DNA of 64,000 nt, taken from assembly GCA_963744735.1 (NCBI GenBank), contig CAVUVH010000002.1, forward strand, positions 186,001 through 250,000, written 5' to 3'. The translations under genes and the position numbers were made by a program. This DNA is from RPQJ01 sp963744735 (GTDB lineage: Bacteria > Pseudomonadota > Gammaproteobacteria > Steroidobacterales > Steroidobacteraceae). The notes beneath the pieces were generated by a model, which had not been told where the DNA came from, ran no database searches, and was given only the letters and a program-made list of their open reading frames with translations. Positions 1 through 14,209 of the stretch are shown here, one piece after another. Numbering within the stretch: position 1 is the first letter of the stretch; every line of letters starts with the position of its first letter.

Positions 1-1902
<1,902 letters not shown>

Positions 1903-2051
1903 CATTCACCCTGGAGAAAGCGCAGGCAAAGCAAGGGCCGAATTCTAGAAGAATCGGGCCCGGCTCACAGCATTTCCGGCCACCCGGCCGGGTCTCGCGG
2001 AATTACCGGACAACCTGCTTTTTCCGGGGTGGACGACGGGTTCGCCGCCTG

Positions 2052-2057
2052 TATAAT
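2052..2057 (+). promoter_or_regulatory. Putative -10 box upstream of dksA
   Basis: A perfect TATAAT lies 35 bases before the dksA ATG in the 189-base smc/dksA divergent gap. No convincing -35 box is visible at the expected spacing. A purine-rich stretch (GGAGTGGGAG) at about 2073-2082 may be the ribosome binding site. Confidence 0.45.
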
Positions 2058-2091
2058 CGCGCGCCTCCAACCGGAGTGGGAGTGTGCGTCA

Positions 2092-2833
2092 ATGCCCGTG
2101 AAGAAACCTTCTGCCAAGCCGACCAAGGCCCAGAAGACAGTTTCTGCGAAGGCGCCGAAGCCCGCCGCCAAGCCTGCGGCCAAGGCTGCGGCAGCTGCCA
2201 AGGAAAAGGCCGTCGTCGCGCAAGCCAGCCGCGGCGGCTGCGCCCCAGAAGTCGTTGCAGAAGTCGCCGCCGAAGTCGTCCCAGACGCCGGCGCCGAAGC
2301 CCAGAACCGCGAAGGCGGCCGCTAAGACCACGCCGAAGCCCGGGCCCGCGCTCGCTGCCGTGCGCACGGAAGACCCCGATTTGGAAATGAACGCCAGCCT
2401 CCTGTCCGGCCCCCGCAACGTCCAGCCCTACCAGGTGCAGAAGGGCGAGGAGTACATGAGCAAGGAGCAGCTCGAGCACTTCCGCACGATCCTGGCCAGC
2501 TGGAAGCAGGACCTGATGCAGGAAGTGGATCGCACCGTGCTGCACATGAAGGACGAGGCCGCGAACTTCCCCGATCCCAACGACCGCGCGACGCAGGAAT
2601 CCGAGTTCAGCCTCGAACTGCGCACGCGTGACCGCGAGCGCAAGCTGATCCGCAAGATCGACGAGGCGCTGAAGCGGATCGAGGACGGCAGCTACGGCTT
2701 CTGCCTCGAGACCGGCGAGCCCATCGGCGTGAAGCGCCTCGAGGCCCGGCCGGTGGCCACGCTCAGCGTCGAGGCGCAGGAACGCCGCGAGCGCCGCGAA
2801 AAGCAGTTTGGCGACCGGGACGACTACCGCTGA
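2092..2833 (+). CDS. dksA: RNA polymerase-binding transcription factor DksA with a lysine/alanine-rich N-terminal extension (one frameshift)
   Basis: DksA enters the RNA polymerase secondary channel and works with ppGpp to repress rRNA promoters and activate amino-acid promoters. The C-terminal ~150 residues are typical DksA: a coiled-coil segment (MSKEQLEHFRTILASWKQDL), then RIEDGSYGFCLETGEPIGVKRL, in which one Cys of the zinc finger remains and other positions differ, as in low-Cys DksA types. Upstream is a Lys/Ala/Pro-rich extension of about 100 residues, starting MPVKKPSAKPTKAQK. The frame changes at about 2221: the N-terminal frame reads into nonsense and the lysine-rich reading resumes one base later, as if the C at 2221 were inserted. 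A start at 2092 is supported by the -10 box and the purine-rich stretch upstream. gluQ follows, as in many gammaproteobacteria, and relA, which makes DksA's partner ppGpp, lies 26 kb away. Confidence 0.88.
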
Positions 2834-2842
2834 ACCTCCCTT

Positions 2843-2890
2843 ACCTCTCCCGCGCCAGCGGGAGAGGTGGCGCGCAGCGCCGGTGAGGGC
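2843..2890. repeat. REP-like palindromic element between dksA and gluQ
   Basis: A perfect 11-base inverted repeat (ACCTCTCCCGC / GCGGGAGAGGT, loop GCCA) at 2843-2868 is followed by GGCGCGCAGCGCC and a GGTGAGGGCTCGCGC tail. This arrangement matches a widespread intergenic palindrome family of GC-rich proteobacteria. The hairpin could stop or pause dksA transcription, though it has no U-tract. The tail appears to supply the GTG that starts gluQ. Confidence 0.6.
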
Positions 2891-3847
2891 TCGCGCGCGT
2901 CGGCGTTACCGGGGTCGCTTCGCCCCGTCCCCCAGCGGACGCCTCCATTTCGGGTCGCTGGTCGCGGCCGTCGGCAGCTATCTCGATGCGCGCGCGCATC
3001 GACGGAGAATGGCTGCTCCGTATCGAGGACCTCGACCCGCCGCGCGACCCGCCCCGGCGCGGCCGACCAGATCCTGGCCGATCTCGAGTCCTTCGGCTTG
3101 CAGTGGGACGGTCCCGTCCTGCGCCAGAGCGACCGATTCGACCGCTACGCCGCGGCGATCGAGCAACTGCGCCATCGAAGGTGCGTTGCGGCAGTGCCGC
3201 TGCAGCCGGTCTGCCCTCGCCCGCCTGCCCGAGAATGAGTCTCGACCCGCGGGCCAGGGCGATGAACTGTTCCACCCGACGGACTGCCTGCCGGCGGATG
3301 CCGACAACGGCCCCCAGGGCACGCGCTGCGCCTGCGGGTTCCGGCGGGAAACGTGGAATTCTACGACCGCAGCCTGGGTCGGCAGTGCGTCGATGTACAG
3401 GCCACGGTCGGCGACTTCGTGCTGCAGCGTCGCGACCGGCTGTTTGCCTATCAGCTTGCCGTCGTCGTCGACGATGCCGACCAGGGCATCACCGATGTCG
3501 TGCGCGGCTGCGACCTGCTGACGAGTTCGGCCCGGCAGATCGTCCTGCAGCGACGCCTGGGCCTGCCGGCCGTCCGCTACCTGCATTTGCCACTTGCCGT
3601 GGACGACAGGGGCCTTAAGCTCTCCAAGTCTGGAGGAGATGCGCCGGCGGTGACCGGCCGGGATGGACCGGCCGCACAACTGGCGGCGGTGCTGCGGTTC
3701 CTGGGCCAGAATCCGCCGGCGGCGCTGCCACGGATGCCGCTGCAGGAGGCATGGGCCTGGGCCGTGGCGCACTGGCGCATCGATGGTTTTGCGGGCTGCG
3801 CAGCGCGCGCGGCACCGACTGAGGCAAGTGCCGGCACAGCCGGCTGA
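2883..3847 (+). CDS. gluQ: Glutamyl-Q tRNA(Asp) synthetase (several frameshifts)
   Basis: GluQRS attaches glutamate to queuosine at the wobble base of tRNA-Asp. It is a shortened GluRS without an anticodon-binding domain. The conserved pieces appear in order but in different frames: YRGRFAPSPSGRLHFGSLVAA (class I signature, HFGS in place of HIGH), DGEWLLRIEDLDPPR, AADQILADLESFGLQWDG, then GDELFHPTDC and, from about 3345 to the stop, FYDRSL...DDADQGITDVVRG and the KLSKS motif. Breaks fall near 2985, 3045, 3170 and 3335. The total length (~321 codons) fits the family, so sequencing error is likelier than decay. The GTG at 2883 is in frame with the first block and lies inside the REP-like element. 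gluQ commonly follows dksA, and queC/queE in this window supply the queuosine pathway it depends on. Confidence 0.85.
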
Positions 3848-3859
3848 GGATCGAGCACG

Positions 3860-4396
3860 ATGGCGACGACGGCGGCAAAAGGCAGAACCCGGAAACCCAG
3901 GGGCGACAGCGAGACAGGCGCAGCGGCCAAGCGCGGTCCGCGCGTGATCCGCAAGTATCCCAATCGCCGGCTCTACGACACGGTCGAGAGCCGCTACGTG
4001 ACGCTGGCCGACATCCGGCGGCTGGTGGTCGAGCGCATCGACTTCGTCGTGCTCGACCGCAAGTCGCAGCAGGACATCACGCGCAGCATCCTGCTGCAGG
4101 TGATCGCCGAGCAGGAAGGCGGCGGCGAATCGCTGATGAGCCGCGACTTCCTGTCGCAGGTGATCCGCAGCTACGGCAACGGCCTGCAGGATTTCGTCGG
4201 CCGCTACCTCGACGAGAGCATCCAGCTGTTTGCCAAGGAGCAGCGCGAGCTGCGCGACCGCTTCAAGCACGTGGTCGGCGTCGACCCGCTCGAGACCGTC
4301 ACCCAGGTCGCGCAGCGCAACTACCAGCGCTTCAAGTCGCTGCAGGAAGAAGTGTTCTCGCGGATCCCGCGGCCATTCGGCCGGGACGAGAGCTGA
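3860..4396 (+). CDS. phaR: Polyhydroxyalkanoate synthesis repressor PhaR
   Basis: This is an intact 178-residue protein. After a basic, disordered N-terminus comes the PhaR DNA-binding domain, beginning VIRKYPNRRLYDT and continuing through the hallmark SRYVTLADIRRLV and KSQQDITRSILLQVIAEQE (about residues 33-95). The second half (SYGNGLQDFVGRYLDESI) matches the PHB-accumulation regulatory domain. PhaR family proteins bind both DNA and PHB granules and repress phasin and PHA genes. No PHA synthase is visible here, so the targets must lie elsewhere. It follows gluQ by 12 bases, with GAGG upstream of the ATG, and may be co-transcribed with dksA-gluQ. Confidence 0.9.
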   Translation: MATTAAKGRTRKPRGDSETGAAAKRGPRVIRKYPNRRLYDTVESRYVTLADIRRLVVERIDFVVLDRKSQQDITRSILLQVIAEQEGGGESLMSRDFLSQVIRSYGNGLQDFVGRYLDESIQLFAKEQRELRDRFKHVVGVDPLETVTQVAQRNYQRFKSLQEEVFSRIPRPFGRDES

Positions 4397-4587
4397 TCAG
4401 GGAATAGGGATCAGGGGTTGATCGGCGATCGCACCGACAACACTGCTTTTGGGGATGCCCATAGTCCATATCCCCCTGTCATGACTCCCCGTCCCGAACA
4501 GACAGGCTCGACGCCCCGCGCCGCGCGCCGCAGTTATGGCGGCGTGCGGCTGGACTGGGCCGCATTCAGGGCGCGGGCAGCGCGCCT

Positions 4588-5338
4588 CTAGCGGGCGGGA
4601 CGCTTGAGATTACTGTCCGCCGGCTGCTCGATGGCTTCCAGCAGATTCGCGTCGAGCTCCGGAATCGCCGGCAGGCTCGTCGCATCACCGACCAGCGGCT
4701 GGAGTTGCTCATGCAGCTTCAGCGCCAGCGCGTGCAGGTCGCGATATCTGCCAACCAGGGTCGCGCCATTGCGCAGCAAATCCGCCGTCTTCTGATCCTG
4801 CTGGCGCTTCTCGGTGCGCAGCTTGTTAAGCGCGGCTTCGACGTCGCGACGCGCGTCCGCTTCCTGCTGCTTCTGCTTCTTGAGTACGCCCATCTTCTTC
4901 AGGACGTTTTCCGGCGTGTCGGCCAGCGCCGTGTTGATCGCCTTGAGCGACTTGTCGCTCTCGGCCAGGCGGTCCTTGACCTTCTGCAGCTCCGTCGCGG
5001 CGGCTGCGCGCTGGTTCGTGATCTGCTGAACCGCGCCTTCGTGCGCGGCCTGGGCCTCGGCAGCCGCCTTCTGCGCAATCGCCAAGCTCTGCTCGCTCGC
5101 GACCAGCTTCTTCTCGAGCGCAGCGATGGCGACTTTCGCCTCCTCCTGCGCGTTGCAGCAGGTCGGCATCCGCCTTGGCGACCTTTTTAAGTGCGCCTTC
5201 GAGTGCCACCTTCAGCTCTTCCTGCGTGCACTCCGGGTCAAGCTTGAGCACGTCCGTCGCCGTCCGCATCAGCATCTGCTTGCTGATGGCGAGCTCCTTC
5301 CAGACTTTAAATTGAATATCTTGCTGCGATTGACTCAC
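4588..5338 (-). CDS. Predicted cytoplasmic coiled-coil protein of unknown function (one frameshift)
   Basis: I do not recognise a named family. The start (MSQSQQDIQFKVWKELAIS) follows a good GAGGAA ribosome binding site, and the protein has about 250 residues. There is no signal peptide or membrane segment. Residues ~50-190 are an Ala/Lys/Glu/Gln-rich heptad pattern (EKKLVASEQSLAIAQKAAAEA, then LQKVKDRLAESDKSLKAINTAL), strongly suggesting a long coiled coil. The tail carries a Leu/Pro-rich region (LHALALKLHEQLQPL). The frame breaks at about 5157, where removing one C joins ADADLL to NAQEEAKVAIAALEKKL. It is convergent with phaR and has its own upstream region, with a TACAAT -10-like box near 5384. 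Confidence 0.7.
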
Positions 5339-5583
5339 ATCGTTCCTCGCGGGTCATGAAATGAAGAAATCCGGGTCCGTCCATTGTAATCCATAGCCGC
5401 GCAAGCGGCTCGGCTCGGGTCGATCCGGCCGCTCATGGGACTGCATGCCACGTTGACGTCTCCAGCTGAAACGTCCCGCCGGCCACCCCTGATCGATCGT
5501 ACGTCGACGCGCCTTGCGATAGCCGAAGCGCGGACTGCCGGCTGGACAACGCCAGCGCAGCACGCCCCGCAACCTCGTCAACG
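5339..5583. other. Intergenic region between the coiled-coil gene and pnp
   Basis: With the terminator it spans 311 bases. It holds the probable minus-strand promoter of the coiled-coil gene (TTACAATGG around 5380-5390, no clear -35 box). On the pnp side lies a pyrimidine run of CCCTG-type repeats (about 5622-5648). No open frame with family resemblance is visible on either strand. Confidence 0.5.
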
Positions 5584-5612
5584 AAAAAAGCCGGCGATTC
5601 GCCGGCCTTTTT
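5584..5612 (-). terminator. Rho-independent terminator after pnp
   Basis: There is a perfect 8-base stem (GCCGGCGA / TCGCCGGC, one-base centre) flanked by A6 on one side and T5 on the other. On the minus strand it lies 38 bases past the pnp stop and ends in a T6 run. The symmetry means it could also stop plus-strand transcripts. Confidence 0.85.
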
Positions 5613-5649
5613 CTGAGCACTCCCTGCTCCCTGGTCCCTGTCCCTGCTC

Positions 5650-7737
5650 TTATGCCTCGTCCACGTTGCGCATCGACAGCCGCACGCGGCCCTGGCGGTC
5701 GACTTCGAGCACCTTCACGCGCACGACGTCGCCTTCCTTCAGCTTGTCGCTGACGCGCTCGACGCGCTCTTCGCTGATCTGCGAGATGTGCACGAGGCCG
5801 TCCTTGCCCGGCAGGATCTGCACGAACGCGCCGAAGTCCATCAGCCGGACGACCTTGCCTTCGTAGACCGAGCCGACTTCGACTTCGGAGGTGATCAGCT
5901 CGATGCGGCGCTGGGCTTCGCGGCCCGCGAGGCCGCTGACCGAAGCGATCTTGACCGTGCCGTCGTTCTCGATGTCGATCGTCGTGCCGGTCTCTTCCGT
6001 GATCGCACGGATGACGGCGCCGCCCTTGCCGATGACTTCGCGGATCTTCTCCGGGTCGATCTTCATGGTGATGATCGTGGGCGCCCACTCGGACATCTGC
6101 GGGCGTGCGCTCGACAGGACCTTGTTCATCTCGCCGAGGATGTGCAGCCGGGCCTTGTGCGCCGCATCGAGCGCGACCTGCATGATTTCCTTGGTGATGC
6201 CCTCGATCTTGATGTCCATCTGCAGCGCGGTGACGCCGTCGGCGGTGCCGGCCACCTTGAAGTCCATGTCGCCGAGGTGGTCTTCGTCGCCGAGGATGTC
6301 GGTGAGCACCTGGAACTTGCCGCCTTCGAGCACCAGGCCCATCGCGACGCCGGCCACCGGCGCCTTGAGCGGCACGCCCGCGTCCATCAGCGCGAGGCTG
6401 GTGCCGCAGACCGAGGCCATCGAGCTCGAGCCGTTCGACTCGAGGATCTCCGACACCACGCGGATGATGTACGGGAACCTGGTCATGTCCGGCATGACCG
6501 CGTACACGCCGCGGCGCGCCAGGTTGCCGTGGCCGATCTCGCGGCGCTTCGGCGAACCCATCATGCCCGTCTCGCCGACCGAGAACGGCGGGAAGTTGTA
6601 ATGCATCATGAACGGCTCTTTGCGTTCGCCCGCGAGCGCGTCGATGATCTGCGCGTCACGGCCGGTGCCGAGCGTGGTCGTGACCAGCGCCTGCGTCTCG
6701 CCGCGCGTGAACAGCGCCGAGCCGTGGGTGCGGGGCAGCACGCCCGTCTCGACGGTGATCTTGCGGACCGTGTGCATGTCGCGGCCGTCGATGCGCGGCT
6801 CGCCGGCGATGATGCGGCGGCGCACGATGTTGTATTCGAGCCGGCCGAACTCGTCGGTGACCTGGCGCGCGTCGAACTTGGGCGACTCGCCGCCGGCCAG
6901 CGCCTCGACCACGGCCTTCTTGATCTCGCCGACGCGCGTGTGGCGCGCCTGCTTCTCGGTGATCTGGTACGCCTTGACCAGCTCGGTCTCGGTGTGCGCG
7001 GCGACGGCCTTGGCCAGTTCGTCGCTCAGTTCCGGCGCCTTCCAGCCCCAGGCCGGCTTGCCCGCCTTGGCGGCGAGTTCGCGGATGGCGTTGATCGCCA
7101 CCTGCATCTGCTCGTGGCCGTAGACCACGGCGCCGAGCATCACGGCCTCGGACAGCATGTTGGCTTCCGACTCGACCATCAGCACGGCATCGGCCGTGCC
7201 GGCGACGACCAGGTCGAGGTCGGACGTCTTCATGTCCTTGGCCGACGGGTTGAGCTGGTACTTGCCGTCGATGTAGCCGACGCGCGCACCGCCGATCGGG
7301 CCCTTGAACGGGATGCCCGACAGCGCCAGCGCCGCGGACGCACCGAGCATCGCGGGAATGTCGGAGTCGATTTCCGGGTCGAGCGAGACGACCGTCGCGA
7401 CGACCTGCACTTCGTTGAAGAAGAACTCGGGGAACAGCGGCCGGATCGGACGGTCGATCAGGCGCGAGATCAGGGTCTCCTTCTCGGAAGGGCGGCCCTC
7501 GCGCTTGAAGAAGCCACCCGGGATGCGACCCGCGGCGTAGGTCTTCTCGATGTAGTTGACGGTCAGCGGGAAGAAATCCTTGCCCGGCTGCGCTTCGCGG
7601 CGGCCGACGGCCGTGACGAGCACGGCGGTGTCGCCCATGGAGACGAGGACGGAACCGTCGGCCTGGCGGGCGAGACGGCCGGTTTCGATGGAGACGGTGT
7701 GGGGGCCGTACTGGAAGCTGGTCTTGTGGACGTTCAC
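5650..7737 (-). CDS. pnp: Polyribonucleotide nucleotidyltransferase (PNPase)
   Basis: PNPase is a trimeric 3'-to-5' phosphorolytic exoribonuclease and a degradosome component. The intact ~695-residue frame shows two RNase PH cores joined by an all-alpha linker. The first includes GDTAVLVTAVG and FFPLTVNYIEKTYAAGRIPGGF; the second includes ETGVLPRTHGSALFTRGETQ and the phosphate-site region AGVAMGLV. A KH domain (KIREVIGKGGAVIRAITEETG) and an S1 domain (VYEGKVVRLMDFGAFVQILPGKDGLVHISQI) follow, as in E. coli. I choose the GTG ending at 7737 (VNVHKTSFQYG) because it matches the family start; the frame stays open further upstream. rpsO lies just before it, the standard rpsO-pnp pair, with a hairpin between the two genes. 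Confidence 0.96.
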   Translation of the reverse strand: MNVHKTSFQYGPHTVSIETGRLARQADGSVLVSMGDTAVLVTAVGRREAQPGKDFFPLTVNYIEKTYAAGRIPGGFFKREGRPSEKETLISRLIDRPIRPLFPEFFFNEVQVVATVVSLDPEIDSDIPAMLGASAALALSGIPFKGPIGGARVGYIDGKYQLNPSAKDMKTSDLDLVVAGTADAVLMVESEANMLSEAVMLGAVVYGHEQMQVAINAIRELAAKAGKPAWGWKAPELSDELAKAVAAHTETELVKAYQITEKQARHTRVGEIKKAVVEALAGGESPKFDARQVTDEFGRLEYNIVRRRIIAGEPRIDGRDMHTVRKITVETGVLPRTHGSALFTRGETQALVTTTLGTGRDAQIIDALAGERKEPFMMHYNFPPFSVGETGMMGSPKRREIGHGNLARRGVYAVMPDMTRFPYIIRVVSEILESNGSSSMASVCGTSLALMDAGVPLKAPVAGVAMGLVLEGGKFQVLTDILGDEDHLGDMDFKVAGTADGVTALQMDIKIEGITKEIMQVALDAAHKARLHILGEMNKVLSSARPQMSEWAPTIITMKIDPEKIREVIGKGGAVIRAITEETGTTIDIENDGTVKIASVSGLAGREAQRRIELITSEVEVGSVYEGKVVRLMDFGAFVQILPGKDGLVHISQISEERVERVSDKLKEGDVVRVKVLEVDRQGRVRLSMRNVDEA

Positions 7738-7789
7738 GATGAATGTGTCCCGAGTGTGTTCGGTGGCCCGGCGGGGGGCGAAAACGAAT

Positions 7790-7810
7790 CCGGCCCGCAA
7801 AGCGGGCCGG
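7790..7810 (-). promoter_or_regulatory. Hairpin in the rpsO-pnp intercistronic region
   Basis: There is a perfect 9-base stem, CCGGCCCGC / GCGGGCCGG, with an AAA loop. On the minus strand it sits just after the rpsO stop and is followed by ATTCGTTTTCG. In E. coli a hairpin in the pnp leader is cut by RNase III and mediates PNPase autoregulation, so this could play that role or act as a partial terminator. Confidence 0.55.
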
Positions 7811-7825
7811 AGGCGGTGCAGTCGG

Positions 7826-8095
7826 TCAGCGGCGCAGGCCGAGCTTGGCGACGATGTCCTGGTAGCGAGCCGGGTCGCTGTCCTTCAGGTAGTCGAGCAG
7901 CTTGCGGCGCTGCGTGACGAGCTTGAGCAGCCCGCGACGCGAGGAGTGGTCGCGCTTGTGCGCGGTGAAATGCTCGCCCAGGCCGTTGATGCGGGCGGAG
8001 AGCAGTGCAATCTGGACCTCGGGGGAGCCAGTGTCAGTGGCGCCGCGCTTGAAATCGCCGACGATCTCAGACTTGCGCTCGGTGGACAGTGCCAT
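7826..8095 (-). CDS. rpsO: 30S ribosomal protein S15
   Basis: An intact 89-residue protein, the standard S15 length. S15 binds 16S rRNA early in 30S assembly and forms an intersubunit bridge. Diagnostic sequence includes TGSPEVQIALLSARI, LGEHFTAHKRDHSSRRGLL and RRKLLDYLKDSD. The ATG ending at 8095 gives MALSTERKSEIV. It lies between truB and pnp, the conserved order truB-rpsO-pnp. Confidence 0.97.
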   Translation of the reverse strand: MALSTERKSEIVGDFKRGATDTGSPEVQIALLSARINGLGEHFTAHKRDHSSRRGLLKLVTQRRKLLDYLKDSDPARYQDIVAKLGLRR

Positions 8096-8168
8096 CGGTG
8101 TGTGACCTCGAAACCTTGATATTCGCCTTGAGTGAGCCGCGCATTGTACCCGCACGGCCCTGTCCTGC

Positions 8169-9137
8169 TCAAGTCCTTGATCCGGTTGCAGTCGTGCCGA
8201 CGCCCGGCACGAACAGCCGCTGCACGCGCAGGACCCCGGCCGGCCCGGGTTCGACCAGCCCGAGGAACCGCTGCGCCGGGTCGTACGCCCGGTACAGCGG
8301 CGCCGGCGGCAGCCCCGGGGGCGCAGGCAACGCCCGGCCCTGGCACAGGTGCAGCGCCTGCTGCTGGTCCAGCGGCAGCCGCGGCAGGTCGGGGAATGCC
8401 GTATCGACGGCCGCGAGCCAGGGGGCACCGACGGTTTCATCCGCGGGCGTGCCCAGGATCTCCTCCAGCGTGACCAGCCCCGCCGCCGCGAACGGCTCGA
8501 CCCAGAGCCGGCGCAACGCGCCCAGGTGCGCCCGGGTGCCGAGCCGGGCTGCGATTTCCTCTGCCAGCACCCGGATGTAGGTGCCCTTGGAGCACACGAC
8601 TTCGATCTCGAGGTCATCGCCGGTCCGGTCGAGCGCTACCAGGGACTCGATCGTGATCGGCCGGGCAGCGCGCTCGACCTCCTCCCCGCGGCGTGCCAGT
8701 TCGTACAGCGGCCGGCCGTCGCGCTTGAGCGCGGAATACATCGGCGGGACCTGCAGGCGTTCGCCGCGCAGGCCTGCCAGCGCCTGCTCCAGCGCGGCGG
8801 CATCGAAGCCGGGAACCGGCGCGGCCGCGATGACCTGGCCGTCGGCATCGCCGGTGTCGGTGGCGCTACCCAGGCGAACCGTCGCCCGGTAGGCCTTGCT
8901 CCGGCCCAGCAGCGTGCCGCAGGCCTTGGTCGCCTGGCCGAAGCACAGCGGCAGCATGCCGGTCGCCATGGGATCGAGCGTGCCGGCATGGCCGGCCTTC
9001 TCGGCCTGCAGGTGGCGACGCACGCGCTGCAGCGCCTGGGTCGACGTCATGCCGGTCGGCTTGTCGAGCAGCACGATGCCATCGACCGTCCGCCAGCGCC
9101 GCCGCGCCGGAGCCCCGCTGCCGCCCGCGGCCGTCAT
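8169..9137 (-). CDS. truB: tRNA pseudouridine(55) synthase TruB
   Basis: TruB makes the near-universal pseudouridine-55 in the T-loop of tRNAs and acts as a tRNA chaperone. The intact protein of about 322 residues has GIVLLDKPTGMTS, the catalytic motif GHAGTLDPMATG with its nucleophilic Asp, the KAYRATVRLG strand, and VCSKGTYIRVLAEEIAARLG. A C-terminal domain ends VLRVQRLFVPG. The ATG at 9137 overlaps the rbfA stop (TGATG), and an in-frame GTG one codon earlier is an alternative start. It lies in the rimP-nusA-infB-rbfA-truB-rpsO-pnp run. Confidence 0.96.
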   Translation of the reverse strand: MTAAGGSGAPARRRWRTVDGIVLLDKPTGMTSTQALQRVRRHLQAEKAGHAGTLDPMATGMLPLCFGQATKACGTLLGRSKAYRATVRLGSATDTGDADGQVIAAAPVPGFDAAALEQALAGLRGERLQVPPMYSALKRDGRPLYELARRGEEVERAARPITIESLVALDRTGDDLEIEVVCSKGTYIRVLAEEIAARLGTRAHLGALRRLWVEPFAAAGLVTLEEILGTPADETVGAPWLAAVDTAFPDLPRLPLDQQQALHLCQGRALPAPPGLPPAPLYRAYDPAQRFLGLVEPGPAGVLRVQRLFVPGVGTTATGSRT

Positions 9138-9578
9138 CACGGCCGTCCGTCTTCGGCTTCGTCTGCGGAGCTGTCGTAGTGGGCGTCGTCGTCGCCGGCA
9201 GGAACGTCGTCGACATGGCGCGCGCGATCGTCGCGCACGGCGCGGCCGATCAGGTCGTCGAGGCGGTTGCCGCGCTCGAGTTCCTCGTCATGCGCGAAGT
9301 GCAGCTGCGGCGCCAGCCGCAGTCGCAGCGCACGGCCGAGCGGTCCGCGCAGGTACACGGCCGCCTCGTCGAGGATCTCCTGCTGCAGCTCGTCGCCGGT
9401 CGCGCCGGACAGCAGCGTGTACAGCACCCAGATGTGGGTGAGGTCGGGAGAGACCTTGACGTGCGTGATCGTCATCGGCTTGAGGCGCGGGTCGCGCACC
9501 TCCCGCAGCAGCAGCTGCGAGAGGGACGCGCTGGACCTGCTCCGCGATGCGACGCGCGCGTGGAACCTCGCGTGGCAT
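9137..9578 (-). CDS. rbfA: Ribosome-binding factor A (one frameshift)
   Basis: RbfA is a KH-type factor that binds the 30S subunit and promotes 16S rRNA 5'-end maturation and cold adaptation. The N-terminus (PREVPRARRIAEQVQR) and the body (VRDPRLKPMTITHVKVSPDLTHIWV, then LRLRLAPQLHFAHDEELERGNRLDDLI) are both typical but lie in different frames. Removing one base near 9530 joins QR to SLSQLLLREVRDPRL. The tail is acidic (GDDDAHYDSSADEAEDG), as often seen in this family. It follows infB by 5 bases. Confidence 0.9.
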
Positions 9579-9583
9579 CTGCC

Positions 9584-12122
<2,539 letters not shown>

Positions 12123-12138
12123 GTATTCAGACCTCCGC

Positions 12139-13641
<1,503 letters not shown>

Positions 13642-13669
13642 CGCTCGTCGTCCTCGCAAAACGTCCGGG

Positions 13670-14126
13670 TCAGAAATCGGGCGCGAGGTGCGCCTTCCTG
13701 ATGCCCGCAATCGGCAGCCGGTGCACGCCGGCCGTCCACTTCCACCTCGATGGCGTCGTCCCCTGCCGCCGCCAGCCGGCCCTTGAACCGGCGGCGCTCG
13801 TCGACGGGATGCACCATCTCCACGAATACCTGCTCGCCCGCGTACGGCGCAAAATGCCGCGCCACGCGCAACGGGCGCTCGACGCCCGGCGACGACACCT
13901 CGAGGGTGTAGTTGCCGGGCACCGGGTCGGCGGCGTCGAGCACCTCGCTCACCGCACGGCTGGCCCGCTCGCAGTCCTCGACCGTGATGCCCGCGTGGGC
14001 CTCCGTGTCGATATAGATGCGCAGCAGGGCGTTGCCACGACCCGGCAGAAATTCCAGTTCCCACAGGTCGTAGCCCAGCCCGCTCACGACGGGCTGCAAC
14101 AGTGCCGTCAGCGTGTCCCTGAGCAT
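13670..14126 (-). CDS. rimP: Ribosome maturation factor RimP (C-terminal frameshift)
   Basis: RimP is needed for 30S maturation, associating with free 30S particles. The start MLRDTLTALLQPVVSGLGYDLWELEF, then RIYIDTEAHAGITVEDCERASRAV and NYTLEVSSPGVERPL, are diagnostic. The first frame runs on past 13670, overlapping nusA, but the normal C-terminus (RLPIAGIRKAHLAPDF then stop) is found in another frame. I therefore place a one-base error near 13730 and the stop at 13670. This gives ~152 residues, the usual length. A GAGG lies about 10 bases before the ATG. It is the first gene of the rimP-nusA-infB operon. Confidence 0.9.
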
Positions 14127-14149
14127 CCCTTCGACCTCACGAACCCCGA

Positions 14150-14178
14150 AAACAAAAAATGGGCCCGCGGCCCATTTC
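14150..14178 (-). terminator. Hairpin with T-run immediately upstream of rimP
   Basis: There is a perfect 7-base stem (ATGGGCC / GGCCCAT, loop CGC). On the minus strand it is followed by TTTTTTGTTTT. It ends about 24 bases before the rimP ATG, so it lies in the rimP leader if the promoter is upstream. It may instead terminate the aminotransferase transcript. Confidence 0.75.
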
Positions 14179-14209
14179 TTACCTGCGCCCGGCCTGGGGG
14201 CCGTCGCAA

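Noticed and set aside
4481..4591. 37-codon frame starting MTPRPEQTGSTP between phaR and the coiled-coil gene
   Set aside because: No clear ribosome binding site or resemblance; such short frames are expected by chance at this GC content.
5788..7917. 709-codon plus-strand open frame opposite pnp
   Set aside because: It is rich in Arg, Asp, His and Gly with no family resemblance, and exactly mirrors the conserved pnp coding sequence.
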